From an uncultured Bacteroidia bacterium (GTDB lineage Bacteria > Bacteroidota > Bacteroidia > NS11-12g > UBA9320): DNA of 62,563 nucleotides. The notes beneath the pieces were generated by a model that saw only the letters and a program-made list of their open reading frames with translations, did not search any database and was not told the origin of the DNA. A program made the position numbers and the translations under genes. The stretch spans positions 1-62,563 of the forward strand of contig CAJQIC010000014.1 in assembly GCA_905478335.1 (NCBI GenBank). Reading direction: 5' to 3'. How positions within the stretch are numbered: position 1 is the first letter of the stretch; each line of letters opens with the position of its first letter. Shown piece by piece: positions 25,877 to 33,642 of the stretch.

Positions 25877-26698
25877 ATGCATAAAAAACAGATACCTTTC
25901 GCCTTTATTGTTTGCTTTTTGCTGCTTAACGGTTGCCAAACAATCGTGGATAATGTTGAATTACCAGAGATTGAAACTGAGGCTGTGGTGCATTTTCGAT
26001 ATGATGGCGCCATCAATACATATGATTGTTCTTTAACCAAGTCTAATCCAATTTTCGGAGAACGTAGATCGGATTTCGACGTCATCGACGATGCCGTTGT
26101 ATCCATAACGGGTATTGGCCGAACAGATACCGTAATGTTTATTGACGGCATTGATAAATACAACGACGAGAGTACGCTTAACTTTATCGACGGCGAACAG
26201 TATGAGCTCCATATTACTTTGCCAGACGGTGGGCAAATCTATGCGCAGTCTGCATACCCAGTAAGGCCACAAAACATTGAAGTGGTGGTAGATTCTTTTA
26301 AGCGCGACTTTGAAACCATTTATCGCATTCGAACGAGTTGGGACGATATTCCGGGTATTCACGAATACTACATGCTCGAGTACTATCAGATTTATAATTT
26401 TAATGGGCAAAAAGACACGGTCAGTAGTTATGTCGCTCAGGTAGCATCAGGTGACGATGCTGGCACCAGATTTTCTGAGCAATATGAAGCCTACGCGTTT
26501 AACGAGCCTGGAAGTAACCTTTCTGTAGATATGTTTGTCGTGCTCAGTGGAATTACGAAAGAGGAGTACGATTATTTGCAGTTTTTAGAGCGTTATGAAC
26601 CAGAGAATCCCTTCACCGAGCCAACATCAGTACCATCCAACATTCAAGGAGGATTGGGCATGTTCACCTTAAAGAACAGCATGATTTATAAGTTTTAA
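25877..26698 (+). CDS. DUF4249 family lipoprotein, partner of the TonB receptor
   Basis: The 273-residue protein has a lipoprotein signal with acylated Cys20 (FLLLNGC). The body fits DUF4249: an N-terminal beta domain with VISITG-like strands, GEQYELHITLPDGGQIYAQS, and the ending EPTSVPSNIQGGLGMFTLKN. In Bacteroidota these proteins are encoded directly after TonB receptors and are thought to assist their ligand uptake at the cell surface. Gap to the receptor is 2 nt. Confidence 0.85.
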   Translation: MHKKQIPFAFIVCFLLLNGCQTIVDNVELPEIETEAVVHFRYDGAINTYDCSLTKSNPIFGERRSDFDVIDDAVVSITGIGRTDTVMFIDGIDKYNDESTLNFIDGEQYELHITLPDGGQIYAQSAYPVRPQNIEVVVDSFKRDFETIYRIRTSWDDIPGIHEYYMLEYYQIYNFNGQKDTVSSYVAQVASGDDAGTRFSEQYEAYAFNEPGSNLSVDMFVVLSGITKEEYDYLQFLERYEPENPFTEPTSVPSNIQGGLGMFTLKNSMIYKF

Positions 26699-26737
26699 AC
26701 AGTTGTAGTTTTTTGATAAGAAATGGGCGACAGTTTT

Positions 26738-26745
26738 TATCTTAG
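26738..26745 (+). promoter_or_regulatory. -7-like box TATCTTAG for the glycosyltransferase gene
   Basis: This near match to TAnnTTTG lies 5 nt before the TTG start at 26751. It supports the unusual start codon and a leaderless transcript. Confidence 0.4.
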
Positions 26746-26750
26746 CAGCC

Positions 26751-27935
26751 TTGAAAGTCCTATTCTTAGCTAACAGAATTCCTTACCCACCATTTAGAGG
26801 TGATAAGCTAAAAATATACAATCTGAGCCGAAGACTTTGCAAAGATCATGAGTTATACCTCATTGCATTTGTTGAATCTAAGGCTGAGCTGAAATACAAA
26901 AAACATTTAGATCCGATATTTAAGGAAGTACACTTGGTGTATCAACCTAAATGGAAGTCGTATTTGTATAGTGCGTTAAACTTTTTTCACTCCATGCCTT
27001 TCCAGTTGGCTTATTTTAAGAGTAGAAATATGTCGAATGTGCTCCATCATTTCTTAGATAAACATTCTGTTGACGTCATCCATACACAGCATCTTAGAAT
27101 GTCTCAATATACCAGTGATTTGAGTAATCAGCGTCGGATATTGGATCTCCCTGACGCCTATTCACTGTATTGGCAAAGAAGGAATGAAGTGGATAGACCT
27201 TGGTGGAACCAATTGTTCGACTCATTGGAGTCCAAACGTGTAATTGAAGCAGAAAAGGTGGTATTCGATTATGACCTAAACTTGGTGTGTTCGGTTGAAG
27301 ACAGAGATCACTTATTACAGATACATCCGGGTTCGCGCGTAGAATTGTTAAGAAACGGCGTGGATTTGGAAACGTTTACCTTCGACGACCACGACTATTC
27401 ACGATGCGAAACGTTACTTTTTACTGGCAACATGGATTACGCCCCCAATGTAGACGCTGTTACCTATTTTGTAGAAAATATGTTCCCTGAACTTGTGTCG
27501 AAACACCCCAATATTAAACTGGTTATTGCAGGACAACGGCCTGTAAAACAGGTGTTAGACCTGGCTTCTGACCATGTTGTAATAACAGGCTTTGTTGAAG
27601 ACATTTCTGAAATGTACAGCCGAGCCGATATTGTTATAGCGCCTTTACGATTTGGTGCTGGTACTCAAAACAAAGTGCTGGAGGCATTGGCAATGGGCGT
27701 TCCGGTTGTTTGCACCGATATTGGGTTTAAAGGGCTGGAAATCACTTCGGGCGAAGGGGTCTTTCATGCCAATAACGATGCCGAGTTTATTGAACATGTG
27801 TCAAACTTGATTGGCTCAGAAGAACTCAGAGCGGCGACAGGTCAAAAAGGACTTGAGCTGGCTAAAACCAAGTTTAGTTGGGATGGCATCTCAAACGACC
27901 TTGCCCGTCATTTCAAATCCGTTAGTCGGGATTAA
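26751..27935 (+). CDS. Group 1 (GT4-type) glycosyltransferase
   Basis: The 394-residue enzyme has two Rossmann halves. The N-terminal half begins MKVLFLANRIPYPPFRGDKL, the acceptor-side motif of GT4-family sugar transferases. The C-terminal half carries VELLRNGVDLETF, LFTGNMDYAPNVDAV and the donor-binding EALAMGVPVVCTDIGF. The overall sequence resembles the sugar transferases of exopolysaccharide systems (EpsH1-associated, TIGR03087-like). It is probably cytosolic, acting on a lipid-linked or surface glycan, but no other polysaccharide genes are adjacent. Start codon is TTG, fixed by homology at MKVLFLAN. Confidence 0.88.
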   Translation: MKVLFLANRIPYPPFRGDKLKIYNLSRRLCKDHELYLIAFVESKAELKYKKHLDPIFKEVHLVYQPKWKSYLYSALNFFHSMPFQLAYFKSRNMSNVLHHFLDKHSVDVIHTQHLRMSQYTSDLSNQRRILDLPDAYSLYWQRRNEVDRPWWNQLFDSLESKRVIEAEKVVFDYDLNLVCSVEDRDHLLQIHPGSRVELLRNGVDLETFTFDDHDYSRCETLLFTGNMDYAPNVDAVTYFVENMFPELVSKHPNIKLVIAGQRPVKQVLDLASDHVVITGFVEDISEMYSRADIVIAPLRFGAGTQNKVLEALAMGVPVVCTDIGFKGLEITSGEGVFHANNDAEFIEHVSNLIGSEELRAATGQKGLELAKTKFSWDGISNDLARHFKSVSRD

Positions 27936-27940
27936 TTTTG

Positions 27941-27948
27941 TATGTTTG
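27941..27948 (+). promoter_or_regulatory. -7 box TATGTTTG for the small lipoprotein gene
   Basis: An exact TAnnTTTG match lies 4 nt (ACAT) before the ATG at 27953. Confidence 0.6.
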
Positions 27949-27952
27949 ACAT

Positions 27953-28174
27953 ATGCAGCACGATTATTTACACCTAAAAGGCAAACATTTCGCCTTTGTT
28001 ATAGCAGTTTTTTGTTTAACTGCTTGTTCATCTACATCTAAACCTGAATTAACCGAAGAGGAAAAGCAAGAAGTCATTGAGCTAGAAGAGTCGGCTAGGA
28101 AGATTGACTTGGCAGTGGATGAGTTGGATAGTGCAATGAGGGATTTAGACGAGGTGGACGAATTGTTAAAATAG
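27953..28174 (+). CDS. Small lipoprotein, acidic coiled coil
   Basis: The 73-residue protein has an N-terminal signal with a lipobox ending at Cys25 (VFCLTAC). The mature part of about 48 residues is strongly acidic and predicted helical (TEEEKQEVIELEESARKIDL, then a repeating DELD pattern). It reads as a small periplasmic lipoprotein with a coiled-coil stalk. Function is unknown. It is followed after 5 nt by the charged 233-residue protein, so the two likely form an operon. Confidence 0.65.
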   Translation: MQHDYLHLKGKHFAFVIAVFCLTACSSTSKPELTEEEKQEVIELEESARKIDLAVDELDSAMRDLDEVDELLK

Positions 28175-28179
28175 GCAAA

Positions 28180-28881
28180 ATGAAAAACAGTTTAAAAATT
28201 TTAGTAGGATCTTGTTTGATCTTCATGCTCACTATTGGCAGTGTATTCGCACAAGCCAATAAAGAAAAAGGAAAGCAAGGCAAAGAGGGGAAAGTTAAAG
28301 AATTGCGGGAAAAAGTTCGCGGAAAGCAGGATAAAAAAGAACATCAATCGAAAGAAGATAAAGATAGTTTAAAAAAGAACCGAAAGGATTCAAAACCTGA
28401 AAACAGGGAAGATGAAAGTAATGACGATCAGGACGAAAGTGAGGGTCAGAAAGTAGATAAAGTTAAAAAGGAAAAGAAAATAAAGCGGGATTCCGCAACT
28501 CGAAATGGGAAAGGCCATGGCCATGGTCGCGAAAGAGATAAAGACAATCAAACAGGCAAGGAATTTGGCAAAGAAAGAAGTACAGAAGCCAAATTGCACA
28601 AAGAACAGGCACTAGAAAAAGCAGCGGTTAAAAAAACGGAAGCACAAATAAAAATCGAGGAGGCCAAGAACAAAGTGTCTGAGGCAAAAACAAAACTTGA
28701 TGATGACAAAGCAAATGGCAACCTAAGCGATGAAGAGGTTGCTGCTAAAGAAGCAAAAATTAAAAAGGCAGAAGTAATTATTCAAAATGCAGAGGATAAA
28801 CTCAAAAAAGTAGAAGAAACAGAAAGCACTGACGTACGAGAATCAGAAGTTGAAGACGATTCGGAAGAAATTGAGGAGTAA
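28180..28881 (+). CDS. Exported, extremely charged Lys/Glu-rich coiled-coil protein
   Basis: This 233-residue protein has a clean signal peptide (cleavage after SVFAQA near 26) and a mature part composed mostly of K, E, D, R and N. An early basic half (residues 27-140) contains GKGHGHGRERDK. Residues about 140-210 form a likely long helix with Lys-Glu pairs (KTEAQIKIEEAKNKVSEAKT), and the tail is acidic (DDSEEIEE). No enzyme motif is present. It may be a periplasmic spacer or nucleic-acid/metal/envelope-binding protein; this is unassigned. It is encoded with the small acidic lipoprotein upstream and ends 2 bp from the convergent marC-like gene. Confidence 0.65.
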   Translation: MKNSLKILVGSCLIFMLTIGSVFAQANKEKGKQGKEGKVKELREKVRGKQDKKEHQSKEDKDSLKKNRKDSKPENREDESNDDQDESEGQKVDKVKKEKKIKRDSATRNGKGHGHGRERDKDNQTGKEFGKERSTEAKLHKEQALEKAAVKKTEAQIKIEEAKNKVSEAKTKLDDDKANGNLSDEEVAAKEAKIKKAEVIIQNAEDKLKKVEETESTDVRESEVEDDSEEIEE

Positions 28882-28883
28882 GA

Positions 28884-29456
28884 TTAAAACAACTCTTTAA
28901 TGTTTGTTGCAAATAGCTTAACGGCAATCGCCAACAATACAATTCCGAAAACCTTACGCAAGATTCCTATACCACCAGGGCCCAAAAGCTTGCCTAAACG
29001 AGCGGTGTTTTTTAATACGAAGTAAACCAGTGCAATATTGATAAGTATGGCCACCAAAATATTTTCAATAGCATACTCTGCACGTAACGACAATAAGGAG
29101 GTTAAGGTACCTGCTCCTGCAACAATAGGAAATGCAATAGGAACGATACTCGCTGTATTAGGAGAGTCGGATTTAAACAAATGCAGGCCTAAAATCATTT
29201 CTAAGGCTAGAAAGAAAATAACTATCGAGCCGGCAACAGCAAAGCTATTCAGATCTACGCCTAGCAATTTTAATATACTGTTTCCTGCAAACAGAAACAC
29301 AACCATAATCAAGAATGCTACAACGCTTGCCTTTTCGGATTGTATATGACCAACCTTCTCTCGTAACGATAAAATAATGGGTATGCTACCCAAGATGTCG
29401 ATTACGGCAAACAGTACCATTGTCACAGACAAGATTTCAGTAAAATTGAAAAACAT
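28884..29456 (-). CDS. MarC family (UPF0056) integral membrane protein
   Basis: The 190-residue protein has six likely membrane helices. The family marks are visible: ILSVTMVLFAVIDILGSIPI at the start, GNSILKLLGVDLNSFAVAGS in the middle and FPIVAGAGTLTSLLSL. MarC-type proteins are inner-membrane proteins of unresolved function. It is a single gene with a TACCTTTG box about 28 nt upstream of the ATG. Confidence 0.88.
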   Translation of the reverse strand: MFFNFTEILSVTMVLFAVIDILGSIPIILSLREKVGHIQSEKASVVAFLIMVVFLFAGNSILKLLGVDLNSFAVAGSIVIFFLALEMILGLHLFKSDSPNTASIVPIAFPIVAGAGTLTSLLSLRAEYAIENILVAILINIALVYFVLKNTARLGKLLGPGGIGILRKVFGIVLLAIAVKLFATNIKELF

Positions 29457-29526
29457 ACTATTGGTAGGATTTTATGAGGTGCAAAGGTATACTACAACCA
29501 AATCATTTTGTATGCATAACTACGTA

Positions 29527-29991
29527 TTAATTCACTGAACTGATTTGAATTTCGGCGGCATAGTCCGACAGTTTAATTGGATTGTCGGCCACCGGATGCG
29601 GGCTAAGTTGATTCAATGTTACTCGGTAACCTCCAACAATTGTGTCGTTGTGATAAATGTTGGACGTAGGTTGTGTGTCGAGATATAAGACATGACTTTT
29701 TTTTGCCGTAGTTACCTTGAATCTCATTTTTGCGTTTCCTTCCCAAATACAATTTACCCCTTCAGGACACCTTGAATCGTCATAAACAGAATCCATAGTC
29801 ACGCAGATGTTTTGATCGAGATTACAGGCCTTGTCGTTTATGCCTAGTGCAAAAGGCCTATTCAACGCAAACTTAAACGAATAATCTTCTGCAATAACTT
29901 CGGTCGTTTTGCGATTACACTGAGCAAACACCAACCCAAAAATAAGGAAGGTCATAAGAAGCATTGTTCGACGTGATTGGATGTTAACCAT
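29527..29991 (-). CDS. Putative lipoprotein with DSRCPEGVNCIWEGNA motif
   Basis: The 154-residue protein starts with a signal whose lipobox-like end is FGLVFAQC (Cys25). The mature domain contains DSRCPEGVNCIWEGNA with Cys75 and Cys81, which is a recurrent signature in small secreted Bacteroidota proteins, and a second cysteine pair at 56 and 63. The rest is beta-strand-like. Function is unknown. The start at 29991 is supported by an exact -7 box 4 nt upstream. Confidence 0.7.
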   Translation of the reverse strand: MVNIQSRRTMLLMTFLIFGLVFAQCNRKTTEVIAEDYSFKFALNRPFALGINDKACNLDQNICVTMDSVYDDSRCPEGVNCIWEGNAKMRFKVTTAKKSHVLYLDTQPTSNIYHNDTIVGGYRVTLNQLSPHPVADNPIKLSDYAAEIQISSVN

Positions 29992-29995
29992 ACAC

Positions 29996-30003
29996 CAAAT
30001 CTA
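29996..30003 (-). promoter_or_regulatory. -7 box TAGATTTG for the 29527-29991 gene
   Basis: An exact TAnnTTTG match lies 4 nt (GTGT) from the ATG, implying a leaderless transcript. Confidence 0.55.
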
Positions 30004-30099
30004 CTCATTTAAGGTGTTGTGGTGGGTCATACATACAGTTTTTTTACTTTGACCGTTTATGTTTTAGGCCTTGGCGGTATAAACGACCAAAAAGGGATT

Positions 30100-31083
30100 A
30101 TGAAGAAGTCGATAATATGTTTGGTTGTTTTGTTAACGGCAGGCACAGTTACTGCCGACGAAAAGTTGTTTAAAAAGATTGAAAGAAAGCTCGATCGCGA
30201 TTCACTTAAAGGCCTGGCTTATATTAAAAAATTAAAATCTAAGCGATCCACGGAGCCAGATGCCTATCACTTTTTGTCTGCCTTGTACCTTGATAAGTTT
30301 GAGTCTGAAACTCGCCTAACAAAACAGTATAGTGCGCTGAATAGAGCGGCTTCAGATGCCTATCGTTCGGCAAAGTACACCACTAAACATGATTATATCA
30401 AAACCCATCAAAAGGTACTGATTAACCAAATTGCCGTTCAGGTAGAATCCCTTCGAGATACTTTTTTGCGGTATAAGGATTATGATCGGTCCGAAAGACT
30501 GGCAAAGCACTATTCAAGACTAACGGGCAAGCATCTACCAACCTTGGATCAAATTGATTCCGTCAGAAGGGAAAAAGAAAAGGAGGCACGGCTGTTGCTT
30601 CAGGTTGCGTGCACAGTGAATGGGAAGTATTATGGCATGCCGGTTGGTGATGAGGATATCGGCCCTATTGACTTCAAAGCAGAAAAGGAGATACTAAGAC
30701 TCATTAATAAAGCCCGCGTTCAAAAAGGTATGGAACCATTAGAATGGAGTTTCGATTTAAGCAGGGCTGCACGATACCATGCGCATGATATGGCTACACA
30801 GCGATACTTTGACCACAATACGTATGATCGAATTGACGGCAAACTGGTTAAGATTGGTGGAACTTTTGCCCGTATTCGCAAGTTTTACAACCTCAGATTT
30901 GTGAATTCTGAGAACATTGCAGCAGGCAGCAAGTTAGCCAAAGATACCTATCATCAATGGTATACGAGTAAAGGCCACTATGCCAACATGTTCAATAAGA
31001 AAAGTAAATACGTTGGATTAGGTGTGGCATACAACCCACAAAGTCCTTACAAGTATTACTGGGTTTTCTGTACGTCTAAATAA
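30100..31083 (+). CDS. Exported CAP/SCP-domain protein
   Basis: The 327-residue protein has a signal peptide (IICLVVLLTAGTVTADE). Residues about 25-185 are a helical domain without recognised motif. Residues about 205-325 form a CAP (SCP/PR-1) domain: EILRLINKARVQKGMEPLEW, then LSRAARYHAHDMATQRYFDH, SENIAAGS and HYANMFNKKSKYVGLGVAY. The His of YHAHDM and the later SENI/HYANM segments are the usual CAP cavity residues. It is likely periplasmic or surface. The ATG at 30100 is preferred over the upstream GTG at 30019 because it begins exactly at the signal peptide. Confidence 0.85.
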   Translation: MKKSIICLVVLLTAGTVTADEKLFKKIERKLDRDSLKGLAYIKKLKSKRSTEPDAYHFLSALYLDKFESETRLTKQYSALNRAASDAYRSAKYTTKHDYIKTHQKVLINQIAVQVESLRDTFLRYKDYDRSERLAKHYSRLTGKHLPTLDQIDSVRREKEKEARLLLQVACTVNGKYYGMPVGDEDIGPIDFKAEKEILRLINKARVQKGMEPLEWSFDLSRAARYHAHDMATQRYFDHNTYDRIDGKLVKIGGTFARIRKFYNLRFVNSENIAAGSKLAKDTYHQWYTSKGHYANMFNKKSKYVGLGVAYNPQSPYKYYWVFCTSK

Positions 31084-31087
31084 GCTT

Positions 31088-33031
31088 TCATTCTCCCCAT
31101 CTCCAGATAAATCCTCCGTATATGGTTCTTGAAGGCATCTGAGCACCCAATATTTCTTGATACTGTGTGTCTAGAATGTTTCTTCCTTCAATAAATAGAC
31201 GCGCTGGAACAAACTTTGGTTTGTACGATATACGCATATTCATCAGCGTATATTGGTTCTTTACTTCGCCATTAATTCCCTCAATCTTTTCCGGGTTACG
31301 TGTTATCAGATTACTGGATAAACTGGCACGTATGCGGTTGTACCTGAACAAAATACGAGGTGAGGCAATATGAATTGGGTGGTTGGCAATGTATTTGGAT
31401 TCAACCGGCCCTTCGTGTGTAGTTTTTAAGTAGGTATAATCAACAAAAAACTTAAGGTAGGTTGTGTCTGTTTGGTTTACCGAATACCGAGCGCTTAATT
31501 CATAACCAATGTTGTTGCTGTTGGCAATGTTTCGCGTATAGAAATAAGTGGTGTCTGGCACTAAATTGGTCAGGTTGTTAATCTGGCTAGAATTGGTCAC
31601 GATGTAATCGATTAGATTGTCTGACGTACGGTAAAAAACCGACTGACTAATACGTAATTTTTTTGAAGGAGACCAATTGGCATTTAAGTCGGCAGAAAAA
31701 GATTTTTCAGGCTGAACGTCTGGATTCCCCGCATTTCGGTTTGGAGACAACTGCTCAATGTTGTAGGATACAAATCTTTCAGTATAATCTGGGTTTCTAA
31801 CAGATTGACCAATCGAACTACGTAACACCAATTTGGGTAATATGTAGGTACCGGTTATTTGAGGAACAAAATGGAAACCATAATAATCATCTTGCTCTGC
31901 ACGCACCCCAAGCATTAATTTGAATTTTTCTCCAACGCTAAGTCGACTTTGTGCAAATCCTGCAATGCTAAAGTTGTCGTGATTTCCTCTATCACTGCTT
32001 TCGATGGTGGTACGATCATACTGCACGCCATAGGCAATTTTGTGTTTGTTCAACGCCCTGTTTTGCGTTAATGTCGCGTTTAAACGCGTAGTTGTATGGC
32101 CGTTTACCGAAGTTGGTAAAAATGCAAAAGTGTCCTGATTATGCTTATAGCCAATGTTAAACTCAGTACGTTGCTTGGCATCTTCATTGGTCAAAGCAGA
32201 TTGTATCCAATATGCTTTTATTTGTTCAACAGATTCGTCGAATGAGCTCGCGGTATAGAAGTATTTTGCATCAAAGTCACGTACATCCATAGCGCCACGC
32301 AGATACACTTTCCATGCGTTCTTAAAATAGATGCCGGATAAGGTATAATTCTTAATGTCGTAGTAAGACCTATACGTACTATCTGCTACGCTGTTTTTAC
32401 CAAAGTTAGGATTAGATCTTTGCTCTCCATCAGAACGCAATGCTTTAACACCACCCGAAAAACCCCATTTTTTAGCATTCAGAAAAATACCCATGTCACT
32501 ATTAAAGAACTTGTCTTGACCAAAAGCCAATTTGCCAGCAAAGTTGAATTGATATTTGGGTACGGCCATATACGTTTTGGTTTTGATGTGTATCACACCA
32601 CCAACGGCGTCGCTTCCAAACGAAACACCTGAAGGACCTTTGATAATTTCGATTCGTGCAATTTCTGCAAGAGCGATAGGTATATTGTTGTTAAAATGAC
32701 CAGTTAGTCCGTCGTTCAGTCTTTGGTTGTCAACCAGAACAAGCACTTGAGAGAATGTACTTCCACGTAAACCTATGTCAGATTGAACGCCAAACCCACC
32801 TCTGCTGTTCAAGTTAACTCCAGCAATATCTTGAAGTAAATCTTCAACTGTATTGACGGCATACTGTTCGATGTCTTTAGCGGTTAACACAGTAACGGTT
32901 TTTCCTGTTTCCTTGTACCTGTCTTGTAACCTGTTTGAACTTACGACTGTCGTGTCAAGAGATTCTTGTGCATTAACATAAAAACTTGATAAAGTTAAAA
33001 GCGCAAGCAATGTAAATGTGGTAGACTTCAT
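31088..33031 (-). CDS. TonB-dependent receptor (BtuB/FepA-like)
   Basis: The 647-residue outer-membrane receptor has a signal peptide (LLALLTLSSFYVNAQ). A TonB-box-like stretch (DTTVVSSNRLQ) follows. The plug domain shows VEDLLQDIAGVNLNSRGGFG, IGLRGSTFSQVLVLVDNQRL and IEIIKGPSGVSFGSDAVGGV. The barrel ends YGGFIWRWGE. No N-terminal carboxypeptidase-like domain is present, unlike the receptor at 23.5 kb. The short length and plug sequence resemble vitamin B12 or siderophore receptors, but no cobalamin riboswitch is visible upstream, so the ligand is unassigned. It converges with the CAP gene with a 4-bp gap. Confidence 0.88.
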   Translation of the reverse strand: MKSTTFTLLALLTLSSFYVNAQESLDTTVVSSNRLQDRYKETGKTVTVLTAKDIEQYAVNTVEDLLQDIAGVNLNSRGGFGVQSDIGLRGSTFSQVLVLVDNQRLNDGLTGHFNNNIPIALAEIARIEIIKGPSGVSFGSDAVGGVIHIKTKTYMAVPKYQFNFAGKLAFGQDKFFNSDMGIFLNAKKWGFSGGVKALRSDGEQRSNPNFGKNSVADSTYRSYYDIKNYTLSGIYFKNAWKVYLRGAMDVRDFDAKYFYTASSFDESVEQIKAYWIQSALTNEDAKQRTEFNIGYKHNQDTFAFLPTSVNGHTTTRLNATLTQNRALNKHKIAYGVQYDRTTIESSDRGNHDNFSIAGFAQSRLSVGEKFKLMLGVRAEQDDYYGFHFVPQITGTYILPKLVLRSSIGQSVRNPDYTERFVSYNIEQLSPNRNAGNPDVQPEKSFSADLNANWSPSKKLRISQSVFYRTSDNLIDYIVTNSSQINNLTNLVPDTTYFYTRNIANSNNIGYELSARYSVNQTDTTYLKFFVDYTYLKTTHEGPVESKYIANHPIHIASPRILFRYNRIRASLSSNLITRNPEKIEGINGEVKNQYTLMNMRISYKPKFVPARLFIEGRNILDTQYQEILGAQMPSRTIYGGFIWRWGE

Positions 33032-33064
33032 TGTTTTTGTTTTTGTTGGTGCAATACTATGACG

Positions 33065-33093
33065 ACTTCATTAAAAAAGTTGTCAAATGAAGT
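33065..33093. promoter_or_regulatory. 8-bp inverted repeat upstream of the TonB receptor gene
   Basis: ACTTCATT and AATGAAGT are perfect inverted arms separated by 13 bp, starting 34 bp upstream of the receptor ATG. It could be an operator or a leader hairpin. Confidence 0.35.
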
Positions 33094-33170
33094 GGGAAAA
33101 GTGTTGGATAAAGGAATTTAGTTTTACGATTAATGATTAACAATTAATGATTTAGGATGACCTTTTAATT

Positions 33171-33632
33171 TTCAGCTATCAGCTATCAGCTATCAGCTAT
33201 CAGCTATCAACTATCAGCCTATAACCTTGACTTTTTTTACTCAGGGGTTGCCACCCCTAACCCGGCTTTCATTTTTTTCTTGATAAAAAAACGAAACAAA
33301 CGTGTCCGCCTGCTGGCGGAAAAATCAAGACTTCAGAAGTTTTCTTTGAACTCTACGAAAGGCTTTTCTTTCCCTCAGCCAAAGCCGCTGCGCTTTCCTG
33401 CCTGCTTAGCACAAGGCCTGCACACAAAAGCCTTCCTCGTTTTATACAGAAAACTTCAAAGGTCATTTTCAATCGTACATGGTTTACGATGACCATTGAA
33501 TTTTGAATTTTTAAATTTCAATTTTCAATTTTCAATTCTCAATTATCAGCTATCAATTATCAGCTATCAGCTATCAGCTATCAGCTATCAATTCTCAGCT
33601 CTCAATTATCAATTATCAACTATCAATTGCTA
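33171..33632 (+). repeat. Composite intergenic repeat, copy D with two heptamer arrays
   Basis: The 611-bp gap between the receptor and nhaC-like gene opens with a near-perfect heptamer array of TCAGCTA units (33171-33219), fused to half of a hairpin (ATCAGCCTATAACC). Next come hairpin AGGGGTTGCCACCCCT (33243-33258), the AT block and ACGAAACAAA (33290-33299), the 20-nt module with CCGCCTGCTGGCGG (33300-33319), a middle nearly identical to copy B (33320-33465), the TTTACGATGACCATTG block and a second heptamer array (33518-33628). Reading this last array as protein gives false N-terminal codons for the antiporter. Confidence 0.8.
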
Positions 33633-33642
33633 TTTTGCGCCC

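Noticed and set aside
33032-33170. Cobalamin riboswitch upstream of the BtuB-like receptor
   Set aside because: No B12-box-like conserved segments were recognised in this region, which contains only an inverted repeat and AT-rich sequence.
33496-33642. N-terminal extension of the NhaC gene
   Set aside because: The 49 extra codons translate the heptamer array (repeating YQLS-like words); the -7-like box and GTG at 33643 mark the likely start.
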